Assembly: GCA_028713675.1 (NCBI GenBank)
Contig: JAQTNV010000040.1
Span: forward strand, 1 to 29,523
Direction of reading: 5' to 3'
Source of the DNA: a bacterium
Lineage (GTDB): Bacteria; Desulfobacterota; JAPLJL01
DNA length: 29,523 bases
Position 1 is the first letter of the stretch. The number at the start of each line of letters is the position of its first letter. The position numbers and the translations under genes are program-made. The notes below the pieces were generated by a model. It had not been told where the DNA came from. It ran no database searches and saw only the letters and a program-made list of their open reading frames with translations. Positions 1 through 7,168 of this stretch are shown one piece after another.

Positions 1-180
1 CCGCCGGTCGATGTCGAACGCCGCCACCACCTGGATGTCCGAGGGCTTGTATCCCCCCAGCTCCGGGTGCATCAGACCCAGGTCCCGGTCCCGGCCGCCC
101 TGCCGGTAATACTCAATCCCCTGCAACAGCGAACTGGCGCAATTTCCTACCCCGCAAATCGCTAACCGTATCTTTCCCAT
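1..180 (-). CDS. Inositol-1-phosphate synthase, N-terminal 60 residues (cut by window edge)
   Basis: The ATG at 180 opens a frame that runs off the left edge. The visible 60 residues begin MGKIRLAICGVGNCASSLLQ, a Rossmann NAD-binding turn (GVGNCASS). They continue through a GLMHPELGGY segment and end in VVAAFDIDRR. This order matches the actinobacterial/archaeal-type myo-inositol-1-phosphate synthases (Ino1 family), which convert glucose-6-phosphate to inositol-1-phosphate using NAD in the cytoplasm. A Shine-Dalgarno AAGGAG lies about 7 nt upstream, and a sigma-70-like promoter candidate lies at 231-259. The gene lies downstream of, and in the same orientation as, a GT4 glycosyltransferase and membrane-lipid genes, which suggests inositol phospholipid synthesis. 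The C-terminal catalytic half is not visible. Confidence 0.85.
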   Translation of the reverse strand, partial: MGKIRLAICGVGNCASSLLQGIEYYRQGGRDRDLGLMHPELGGYKPSDIQVVAAFDIDRR

Positions 181-230
181 TTCTAAAACTCCTTAGTTGG
201 TTGCCGTATTAATCCTTCTTTCAGCTTTTC

Positions 231-259
231 AATCTAATCCCTCTTAATAAGACAATCAA
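231..259 (-). promoter_or_regulatory. Candidate sigma-70 promoter for inositol-1-phosphate synthase
   Basis: Read on the minus strand, TTGATT (254-259) is followed after 17 nt by TAGATT (231-236). This puts the expected start about 45 nt upstream of the ATG at 180. Both boxes match the consensus in four of six positions. The promoter would allow this gene to be expressed apart from the RND gene ending at 357. Confidence 0.45.
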
Positions 260-356
260 CCCTTTGACTTGCCCGGAGTGAACCCGGGGCGGGCTCAGGA
301 TTGATCCAAAACTGAATCCTGCCAAACGCCCCAATCACATTTAACCTTGAGTATGT

Positions 357-2825
357 TCAGGAGTCTTTTTTGGATTTTTGGTTTTCCATGATTTGGAGCA
401 AGACTGGGAGGAAAATAAGCGCGGAGATCAGCCCTGTGATTTCCCCGACAATCGCCAGATATCCAAAAGAAGCCAGGGCCTGGTTGTCAGCGACGATCAG
501 GACCGCGTAACCGATGATAGTGGTGAGGGAGCAGAGAAAAACCGCCCCGCCCGTGGTTTCCAGCGCGTGGGTGATGTGGCCGGAACCTTCCAGCCGGTAG
601 CGCTGGTAAAAGTTAATGGAATAATCCACGGCGATTCCGAAAGTCAGGGGCAAAGCGATAAAATTGAAGAAATTGAACTTGATTCCCAGGAGAGCCTGGA
701 GGCCGAACATCCAGAGAACCCCCACGACGAGCCCGGAAATGACATAAATCCCGGAACGGATTCCTCCCAGAATCAGAATCACCGAAATGATTACCCCCAG
801 GAGAGCCAAGACGCTAGTGAGGGGACCGTCCCGCTTGATATCCCGGATAATGTCCGCGAAGACCACGGCTTCACCTGAGGAAGTTATTTTTTCTCCGTTC
901 GGGAGGGTATTTTCCCGGATAGCGTCGGTGAAAGAGAAGAGATTCTCAGCTTGCCAGAGGTTTCGGCCCGTCTGGGGGTTGACGAAAGCGAAGCGGCCGC
1001 GGTTGCTGCCGTCCTTCTCGGCGAAAAGGCGGGTCATCTCCTCGGGCAGGTCAGGGAGGCCGAGAATCCGGGTGTCAATTCTTTTCAGAACATCGTCGAT
1101 TTTGGGAATTTCATTTTCGGGGGCGAGCTCCCGGGCCAGTTTCAGATTCTTTTGAACCTTGGCGATGAGGGGAAGTTTGCCCTCTTGGTTTTCCGGAAGA
1201 AGGCTGTAAATGGAGCGGCAATATTTAAAGGGGCGTTCTTCTTCGGGACGGCCCTCCCAGCGTTTTTGCATTGTTTGGCAGACTTCCCGGGCCTGTTCCT
1301 GGTCGCGGGCGAGGATGATGGCGGGGGAAGTGGAGAAGTGGAGGACATGATTGATACGATCGTCCAACTGGGCCGTGCCGGAGCGGAGGCTGCTTTTATT
1401 CCGGAGGTTGTTGAGGTTGTAATCGAGGCTCCCGGGGAGAAAACGGGCGTAAAGAACTCCGCCGACAATCGCGAGCAGGAGGAAAATAACCAGGGCCGGG
1501 CGGGGGTGGCGGAGCAGGGGCCGGGCGATCAGGCTCGGGAGCGAAAAGAGACGGGAGGGTTGGGCTTTGAGAAATCCCTGGCTCAGGGGCCGGATTCTTT
1601 CAGTGAGCGAAAGCAGGGAGGGAAGGAAGGTAAAAGTGAAAAGCCAGCAGAGAATGACCCCGACACCCCCGATGAAGCCGAACTGGCTGAAGGCACGGAT
1701 ATGGGCGGCGAAAAGGGCCGCGAAGGATACCGCGGTGGTCACCGAGGCGGCCAGGGTGGCGTGGAAGGTGGTGTTCAGCGCGAGGGGAATGGCCTCCTCC
1801 ATCCGCAAGCCGCGATTCCGCTCCTCCAGGTAACGCGCGAGCAGAATTATCCCGTAGTTGATCCCGGTGCCCGCGATGATCGCCCCCAGGAAAGCGGTTT
1901 GGGCAGTGACGAAGCCGATGGCCAGGCGGGTGATCCCGAAGGTCCAGATAATGGTCATGATGAGGGTCCCGCTCAGGAGGAGGATGACCCGGATCCTCGG
2001 AAAATAGAGAAAGACCGCCAGGCAGATCAAGCCGAAGCAGAGCAAGGCGGTGCCCAAAAGATCGTCTTTAATGCGATCGTATTCGTCGAGGGTGATTTTC
2101 ACCGAACCGGCATACCCGATTTTCATCTGGGGGTGGTAACCCGCCGGGTTCATCCCCGCGACCAGGCGCTGGACATCGGCGAGAAACTGGCGGTTGCCCT
2201 CGATCCCGGTGACGTTGACCTTGGGCCGGATCAGGACGGCGAAAAAGGTCTGCTCGGGGTTGGCGTAGTAGCCGCCGGGGTATTCCTCCAGTCGGCCCCG
2301 GGCCTTGGATTCCTTGAGATCGGGGACCCGGAAGGTCTTGCGCCCGGCTTCGGGGTCGAGCTCGAAAGAAAAGGGTGAGAGCCGGATCAGGGCTCTTTTC
2401 CGGGCCTTGTCCACCTCGTCCACCACTTTGTTCAAATCCTCCAGATCCATATAAAGGAAGACATGGTTGGAAACGAAATCCCGGATGGGCTTGATCGAGT
2501 GATCCACGTAGCGGATCCGGTCCCCCAGCTCGGAATCAAGTTTCTTTACCAGGTCTTCAACGCAGCGGATGTTGGCCTCGCGGTCAGGAGACTCGATCGC
2601 GATCGAAAGGGTTCCCAGTCCTCCCACCCGTTCCATGATTCGGTTCAGGTCCTTGACGCTTTGGGTTTTCTCCGGCAGGAGTTCCTTGAAGTCGGTGCGG
2701 ATTTCGAGCTTGAAAACCTGGAAAAGAAAGACCACGGTCAGCAGGAGAGAAAACAGGCAGACCGGGATGGAATACCTGATCAGGAAACTGGCGGTCTTGT
2801 TCCAGAAGGAATTGCGGGGATTCAT
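357..2825 (-). CDS. RND/MMPL-superfamily transporter, HpnN-like
   Basis: 822 residues with the two-fold RND layout. There is a membrane helix at about 17-40 followed by a soluble domain to about 250. A five-helix bundle spans about 255-410, then a helix near 445, a second soluble domain, and a second bundle at about 675-815. The TM4-type motifs are TGINYG (N323) in the first half and IAVDYS (D734) in the second. Only the second half therefore keeps the usual proton-relay Asp. The closest family I recognise is the hopanoid-associated HpnN / MMPL exporters, which move lipids or hydrophobic cargo across or from the inner membrane. The start ATG shares one base with the TAA of the 47-residue gene upstream (TAATG), indicating translational coupling. 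No TolC or adaptor gene adjoins. Cargo is unknown; an inositol or glycosylated lipid is my inference from neighbours. Confidence 0.85.
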   Translation of the reverse strand: MNPRNSFWNKTASFLIRYSIPVCLFSLLLTVVFLFQVFKLEIRTDFKELLPEKTQSVKDLNRIMERVGGLGTLSIAIESPDREANIRCVEDLVKKLDSELGDRIRYVDHSIKPIRDFVSNHVFLYMDLEDLNKVVDEVDKARKRALIRLSPFSFELDPEAGRKTFRVPDLKESKARGRLEEYPGGYYANPEQTFFAVLIRPKVNVTGIEGNRQFLADVQRLVAGMNPAGYHPQMKIGYAGSVKITLDEYDRIKDDLLGTALLCFGLICLAVFLYFPRIRVILLLSGTLIMTIIWTFGITRLAIGFVTAQTAFLGAIIAGTGINYGIILLARYLEERNRGLRMEEAIPLALNTTFHATLAASVTTAVSFAALFAAHIRAFSQFGFIGGVGVILCWLFTFTFLPSLLSLTERIRPLSQGFLKAQPSRLFSLPSLIARPLLRHPRPALVIFLLLAIVGGVLYARFLPGSLDYNLNNLRNKSSLRSGTAQLDDRINHVLHFSTSPAIILARDQEQAREVCQTMQKRWEGRPEEERPFKYCRSIYSLLPENQEGKLPLIAKVQKNLKLARELAPENEIPKIDDVLKRIDTRILGLPDLPEEMTRLFAEKDGSNRGRFAFVNPQTGRNLWQAENLFSFTDAIRENTLPNGEKITSSGEAVVFADIIRDIKRDGPLTSVLALLGVIISVILILGGIRSGIYVISGLVVGVLWMFGLQALLGIKFNFFNFIALPLTFGIAVDYSINFYQRYRLEGSGHITHALETTGGAVFLCSLTTIIGYAVLIVADNQALASFGYLAIVGEITGLISALIFLPVLLQIMENQKSKKDS

Positions 2826-2968
2826 TACCTTTTTCGCGGCTGGATCTTCCAGGCCCGGTGCCAGATGAGGACCAGGGCGATCAGCGAGACCGCCACCATG
2901 TTATAGAGGGAGAACAGAACATCAGCGATGGAGGAAAGTATTTTCTGCCTGAGTTTTGCGAATTCCAT
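2825..2968 (-). CDS. Small single-pass membrane protein, 47 residues
   Basis: This short frame encodes 47 residues beginning MEFAKLRQKILSSIADVLFS. It has one membrane helix at about residues 14-36 and a basic C-terminal tail ending QPRKR, which suggests an N-out/C-in single-pass protein. Support for a real gene is strong: AGGAGG (2974-2979) lies five bases before the ATG, the preceding stop is only 15 nt away, and the TAA overlaps the RND start by one base. I recognise no family. It could be a small subunit or regulator of the RND transporter, or a translational coupler whose product is secondary. Confidence 0.75.
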   Translation of the reverse strand: MEFAKLRQKILSSIADVLFSLYNMVAVSLIALVLIWHRAWKIQPRKR

Positions 2969-2983
2969 TAGTGCCTCCTGGAA

Positions 2984-4717
2984 TTAAGAATCGGGGTTTT
3001 CCGGCCCGGGCGCAACCGTTTTGGCTTTGCCCGCGGTCAGGACCAGGGCCCAGGGCAGGCCGATAAAGACGACCGGGATCACCTGGAGCGCATGGTAGAT
3101 GATCGCGGTGGAAAAAGCCATGGTCGGGGGGACGCCGAAAAGGGCCAGCCCGGCCACCATGGCGAACTCGAAGGGGCCGATCCCGGCTGGAGCCGCCGGA
3201 GCCATCATCGCCAGGTTCACCACTACCAGAATAAGAATGGATCCGTAGGCAGGCAGATGAATGTTTAAGGATTGCAGGGAAAGCGCCACGATCCAGGCCT
3301 GCAGGATCCAGAGCAGGAGACTCAGGGGAAACAGGCGAACCAGGGTTTTACCGGGAATGGCGGGGGGAAACCAGTGGGGGGGGCGGCGTTTGAACCAGAA
3401 GAGGGCGGCCAGCAGCAGGGTGGAAAGCCCGGCAACCAGCAGCATTCCTTTTATTACCCAGGACGGGGGCAGGGTTCCGGTCAGGAAAAAGATGGCCAGG
3501 GCGACCAGGCCCAGAGCCACGATCCCGAATCCTTCCAAGATACGTTCGCCCACGTAGGCCATGGCCGAATCCCGTTTTCGGACCCGGGCTTCCCGCTCCA
3601 GGAGCACAAAACGGGCCAGGTCCCCGGCCCGGGCCGGGAGCACGCAATTGATGGCATATCCGCCGAAAATGCTTCCCACCGCGGCCGGCAGCGGAACGCG
3701 GTATGAATGCCGGAGCAGGAGCCCGAAACGGTATCCTTTGATGACATCCACCAGGAGGTTGAGCAGAAGCGCGGCGATGAGCGGGAGCCATTTCAACGAG
3801 TGCAGGAGCGAGAAGAACTCCGGCCATTTGACCTCCCGGACGGCGAAAAGCAGCAGGATGGCGGAGAGAACAAACCCTACCAGAGCCAGAATGACCTTGC
3901 GGTTCCGGCCCGGGAGGGGAAGATCGACAGCCGAAGGGACCGCCGGGGTCAGGCCCCGGGCGGTGAGACCGGCGGCGATACCGCGAATTGCCTGCAGGGT
4001 CGGCTCGCGGTCGGCCCGGGGCCGGTCTCCGTCCCCGTCATGAAGCAGGAGGATTCCTCCGCCCCGGAGCCGGCGGAGGGCCCGGTCCGCAATGGTTTTC
4101 GGAGGCGGGCATTCGGTGTCCCATACCCCCACGGTCCAGCGGATGGGGGTCAGCCCCAGGGGTTTCAAGGCCCGGGCCAGGAAAAGGCTTTTAAATCCAT
4201 GCGGGGCCCGGAACAGGGTGGGGCGGACCCCGGTGATCCGGAAAATCGCGTCCTGGGCTTTGGTGACTTCTTCTTTCACCTTTCGCGGGGAAAGGAAGGT
4301 GAGGACACGGTGACTATATCCGTGGTTTCCGATCTGGTGACCCCTCCGGGCGATTTCGCGCGCGATTTCGGGCTCGGATTCCACCCATTTCCCGACCAGG
4401 AAAAAAGTTGCCCGGATATTGAGTTCGCTCAAAAGATCCAGAAGCTTCAAGGTGGTAGTCCCGTTGGGGCCGTCATCGAAGGTGAAAGCGATCGTCCGGG
4501 GATCCTTCAGCCGGCCGATATAGCGATCGCTGAAAGTGATCGCCGGGACGAACAGATAAATAAGGAAGGCGCCGATTATGGACAGGGCCAGAGCGACCGG
4601 GAGGGCTTCGGGAAAGGGAGCCCCGAATCCGCCCAGGCCCCACGCGACCAGGCCGGAGAGGGTGGAGAGCGATATCCCTATGCCCAGAATGGTACCCAGA
4701 AAAACTCGGACAGGCAT
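2984..4717 (-). CDS. Polysaccharide deacetylase (NodB) fused to LPG-synthase-type membrane domain
   Basis: 577 residues in three parts. There are two N-terminal membrane helices (about 5-30 and 40-60) and a NodB-fold domain (about 72-265). A long membrane domain (about 272-565) follows, with the pattern of the lysylphosphatidylglycerol-synthase TM family (UPF0104, flippase-like). The NodB metal and catalytic residues are complete: FTFDDGP (D81, D82), NHGYSH (H132, H136), RAPHG (170-174) and LLLHDGD (H226). The membrane part carries typical GGYAINCVLPARAGD and APAGIGPFE motifs. No LPG-synthase GNAT-like catalytic domain follows. NodB enzymes remove N- or O-acyl groups from sugars; LPG-TM domains are associated with lipid flipping. 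A fused deacetylase and lipid transporter is the simplest reading. Its ATG overlaps the GT4 stop (TGATG), so sugar addition and processing are probably coupled. Confidence 0.85.
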   Translation of the reverse strand: MPVRVFLGTILGIGISLSTLSGLVAWGLGGFGAPFPEALPVALALSIIGAFLIYLFVPAITFSDRYIGRLKDPRTIAFTFDDGPNGTTTLKLLDLLSELNIRATFFLVGKWVESEPEIAREIARRGHQIGNHGYSHRVLTFLSPRKVKEEVTKAQDAIFRITGVRPTLFRAPHGFKSLFLARALKPLGLTPIRWTVGVWDTECPPPKTIADRALRRLRGGGILLLHDGDGDRPRADREPTLQAIRGIAAGLTARGLTPAVPSAVDLPLPGRNRKVILALVGFVLSAILLLFAVREVKWPEFFSLLHSLKWLPLIAALLLNLLVDVIKGYRFGLLLRHSYRVPLPAAVGSIFGGYAINCVLPARAGDLARFVLLEREARVRKRDSAMAYVGERILEGFGIVALGLVALAIFFLTGTLPPSWVIKGMLLVAGLSTLLLAALFWFKRRPPHWFPPAIPGKTLVRLFPLSLLLWILQAWIVALSLQSLNIHLPAYGSILILVVVNLAMMAPAAPAGIGPFEFAMVAGLALFGVPPTMAFSTAIIYHALQVIPVVFIGLPWALVLTAGKAKTVAPGPENPDS

Positions 4718-5922
4718 CAGGATTTACCGGAGGCGGACCGGCTCAGAACCTCAAAATAATATGACTCAATCTGATCCACGACCCGGTCCCAATCGTACCG
4801 GGCGGCGGATTGCAGAGAGGCCTGGGAGAGCCGGGTCCGGAGCGCGGGGTCGGAAAGCACCTTTCGCAGGGTCTGGGCCAGATCGTCGACATCCCCGACG
4901 GAAAACATCAGGCCGTTTTCGTTTTCAGTAATGGCATCCAGGAAGCCGGGGATCCGGCTGGCGACGATCGGAAGGCCGGCGGCCATGCCTTCCAGGATGG
5001 TCACGCTGAACGCGGCGATGATGGCGGGGAAACACATGATCTGGCAGTGGGCGAAGTAGGAAGGCCTTTCCCGGTTGATATAGCCGGCGAAGTAAACCGA
5101 ATCCCGCAGGGATTCGGGGATCATGTCCTCGTAGACCCTCCGCAGCGGCCCGTCGCCAATAATGACCAGACGGGTTTTCGGAAATTCCGGATGGATTTTG
5201 GCGAAGGCATCGATCAGGAAATGCAGGCCGTTGCGGGGATCCAGACGGCCGATGAAAAGGAGGTTCAACCGTCCGTCCTGGAGAAAGGGGAGGGGCTGGA
5301 TATCCTTCTGGAACCACTGGGTGTCGACCCCGTTGGGGATGACCCGGAACTCCTTTTGATAATATTTTTTAAAGGCTTGAACCGCGGTTTCGGAAACGGC
5401 CATCATGCCGTCAAACTGGTCCAGGTAAAGTTTGAGGTATTTTACCCAGGTGGTGGCGTGGACATTGGTCTCGAAATTGGTATGGATGGTCCCGATCATG
5501 GTGGTGGGACAGTATTTGATGGAAAGGAAGGGCAGGACCGGGCCGTAAGGAGAGTGGATGTGGACCAGGTCGTACTGTTTTTCCGCGAATAATCTGGTCA
5601 GTTTCTTTCCCAGGGAAAAAGAGATGGTTACCGAGGCCAGGGAGCCGTTGGAGATCACCGGGATTCCCGGGCCGACCCGGACCAGGTTCTGGCCGGGGAC
5701 CAGGCCCTGAGGCGGGGCTTCGTCTCCCTTTTTCAAAGGATTTCTGACTCGGGAGGTGATGATGTCCACCTGGTGGCCGCGGAGGGCCAGGCGCCGGCTC
5801 AGGTGGTACACATGTTCGGTAACACCCCCTAAATTGGGGTAGAAAAATTCGGTGATGATGCCGACCCGAAGCGGTTTTCTTTTCGGATCCGGGCGCAGGT
5901 TTTGTTTTTCGGTTTCGACCAT
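4717..5922 (-). CDS. GT4-family glycosyltransferase, PimA-like fold
   Basis: 401 residues from the ATG at 5922. An upstream in-frame ATG at 6000 would add 26 residues not typical of the family. The protein is a two-Rossmann GT-B enzyme. The acceptor half opens with IITEFFYPNLGGVTEHVYHL, which carries the Gly-rich loop of PimA-type enzymes. The donor half contains VIPNGVD, LLFIGRLDPRNG, VIIGDGP and ILEGMAAGLPIVAS. Members add hexoses, often mannose from GDP-mannose, to lipid or inositol acceptors at the inner membrane face. Two usual donor-site residues differ: the Lys of GRLxxxKG is N231, and the first Glu of EX7E is A303 (the second, E311, is kept). These changes could alter donor choice or lower activity. 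It is the first gene of the coupled leftward cluster. Confidence 0.85.
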   Translation of the reverse strand: MVETEKQNLRPDPKRKPLRVGIITEFFYPNLGGVTEHVYHLSRRLALRGHQVDIITSRVRNPLKKGDEAPPQGLVPGQNLVRVGPGIPVISNGSLASVTISFSLGKKLTRLFAEKQYDLVHIHSPYGPVLPFLSIKYCPTTMIGTIHTNFETNVHATTWVKYLKLYLDQFDGMMAVSETAVQAFKKYYQKEFRVIPNGVDTQWFQKDIQPLPFLQDGRLNLLFIGRLDPRNGLHFLIDAFAKIHPEFPKTRLVIIGDGPLRRVYEDMIPESLRDSVYFAGYINRERPSYFAHCQIMCFPAIIAAFSVTILEGMAAGLPIVASRIPGFLDAITENENGLMFSVGDVDDLAQTLRKVLSDPALRTRLSQASLQSAARYDWDRVVDQIESYYFEVLSRSASGKS

Positions 5923-5945
5923 GGACAATCTTTCCGGGTGGCTCG

Positions 5946-5961
5946 CGGTACCCTTGTACCG
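5946..5961. repeat. Perfect inverted repeat in the GT4 leader
   Basis: CGGTAC-CCTT-GTACCG, six-base arms with a four-base loop, lies 24 nt upstream of the GT4 ATG. It could be an operator or an RNA hairpin in the leader. There is no U-run, so it is not a terminator. Confidence 0.4.
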
Positions 5962-6015
5962 GTTAAGGAAACTTCGACAGTGATCCGGATCGCAAATCAC
6001 CCCGGTTTCCGCCGG

Positions 6016-6024
6016 GTTATATCA
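6016..6024 (-). promoter_or_regulatory. Candidate extended -10 promoter for the GT4 cluster
   Basis: The minus strand reads TGATATAAC, an extended -10 element (TGnTATAAC) with no recognisable -35 box. It predicts a leader of about 87 nt before the ATG at 5922. It lies between the phosphoesterase stop (6054) and the cluster. Confidence 0.35.
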
Positions 6025-6053
6025 GGAAAAAATAATTCTGCCGGGGCGAAAAA

Positions 6054-6527
6054 TCAAGGAATTTTATCTCCGGAGGAAGTGGATTTTTTAAAAAACAACC
6101 AGTTGCTTTCGTCTTTTTTCATCTTTATCAGGCAATATGTTCCGGAGAGTTTTTCGCCTTCAACCCGGAAAATCATTTCGATTCCGGGTTTGGATTCCAG
6201 CTGGTGATAGTAACCCCGGTCCCAGACCCGGACGGTTCCCGCCCCATATTCCCCGGCGGGGATTTCCCCTTCGAAAAACGCGTAGTCCAGGGGATGGTCC
6301 TCGGTCCGGACGGCCAGGCGGCGGATCCCGGGCTCGCGCGGGGGTTCCTTGGGCAGGGCCCAGGAAAGGAGAACGCCGTCCTTTTCGAGGCGCAGGTCCC
6401 AGTGGAGGCGGGAAGCGTGGTGTTCCTGGATGGAATAGATGTTGCCTGCGGTTGAGCGCTGTTCCCGGGCCGGGGGCTCCGGGCTCCGGGAGAAGTTGCG
6501 ACGGTTCTGATATTCCTTGAGGCTCAA
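6054..6527 (-). CDS. Stand-alone DNA ligase D-type 3'-phosphoesterase (PE) domain protein
   Basis: 157 residues from a TTG at 6527 (LSLKEYQNRRNFSRSPEPPA), which matches how the LigD PE module normally begins. The six metal and catalytic residues known from the Pseudomonas PE domain are present at the same spacing: H36, H42, D44 and R46 in EHHASRLHWDLRL, then H78 and Y82 in EDHPLDY. There is no ligase or polymerase domain. PE enzymes remove 3'-phosphates and 3'-ribonucleotides from DNA ends so that they can be joined or extended. The TTG overlaps the nth TGA by two bases, with AAAGG just upstream. An ATG at 6635 gives a longer 193-residue version, but that would overlap nth by 112 nt and add unconserved sequence. 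Confidence 0.85.
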   Translation of the reverse strand: MSLKEYQNRRNFSRSPEPPAREQRSTAGNIYSIQEHHASRLHWDLRLEKDGVLLSWALPKEPPREPGIRRLAVRTEDHPLDYAFFEGEIPAGEYGAGTVRVWDRGYYHQLESKPGIEMIFRVEGEKLSGTYCLIKMKKDESNWLFFKKSTSSGDKIP

Positions 6528-7156
6528 ACCTTTAAAGCCGAGGGGCAGGTGGGTTTCAGCGGGCATTCCCCGCATTTGGGCCGGGGAGCCCGGCAGAATT
6601 CGGTCCCGAAGCTTTTCAGATAGAAATGGAGCCATTGCCAGTCCGGGCGCGGGAGGAGCCCCATCAGATCGGTTTCAATTTTTTCCGGATCTTTATTGGC
6701 GGTCCAGCCCAGGCGGAAAGCCACCCGGATTACATGGGTGTCCACCACGATGCCCTCGACCTGGTTGAAACCCTGCTGGAGGATGACGTTGGCGGTCTTG
6801 CGCGCGACCCCGGGTAATTCCAGCAGGTCTTCCATCCGGTTCGGAACCTTTCCCTGGAAACGTTCCCCGATCATCCGGGCCGCGCCCCGGATGGATTTGG
6901 CTTTGTTCCGGTAGAAGTTGAGCTTCCGGATCAGGCTTTCGATTTCCGCCAGATCCGCCCGGGCCAGCTTTTCCGGGACGGGGAATTTTTCAAAGAGCCC
7001 GGGAGTGACCGTGTTGACGGTCTTGTCCGGGGTCTGGGCGGAAAGGATGGTGGCCACCATCAGTTCGTAGACGTTCCGGAATTCGAGAAAATGATGGGGC
7101 TCGGGGTAGAGCTTTTTCAGAACCTTTAAGTCCGCCTGGATCCTGGCCCGGTTCAT
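6524..7156 (-). CDS. nth: Endonuclease III (DNA glycosylase/AP lyase)
   Basis: 210 residues, the usual length. The helix-hairpin-helix LPGVARKTANV carries the Schiff-base lysine K120. The catalytic Asp is D139 in VVDTHV. The C-terminal [4Fe-4S] loop is complete with C188, C195, C198 and C204 (C-x6-C-x2-C-x5-C). The enzyme excises oxidised pyrimidines and cleaves the abasic site by beta-elimination, leaving a blocked 3' end. It starts 12 nt after the acyl-CoA dehydrogenase stop without an obvious Shine-Dalgarno. It overlaps the phosphoesterase start, suggesting a base-repair and end-cleaning pair. Confidence 0.95.
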   Translation of the reverse strand: MNRARIQADLKVLKKLYPEPHHFLEFRNVYELMVATILSAQTPDKTVNTVTPGLFEKFPVPEKLARADLAEIESLIRKLNFYRNKAKSIRGAARMIGERFQGKVPNRMEDLLELPGVARKTANVILQQGFNQVEGIVVDTHVIRVAFRLGWTANKDPEKIETDLMGLLPRPDWQWLHFYLKSFGTEFCRAPRPKCGECPLKPTCPSALKV

Positions 7157-7168
7157 AAATTGGCCGCT

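Noticed and set aside
951-2378. 475-residue plus-strand frame rich in Gly, Glu and Asp
   Set aside because: It is the shadow of the RND transporter on the other strand; composition is biased and no domain is recognisable.
5923-6000. N-terminal extension of the GT4 enzyme from the ATG at 6000
   Set aside because: The added 26 residues are not GT4-like, and the extension covers the leader hairpin; the ATG at 5922 fits the family better.
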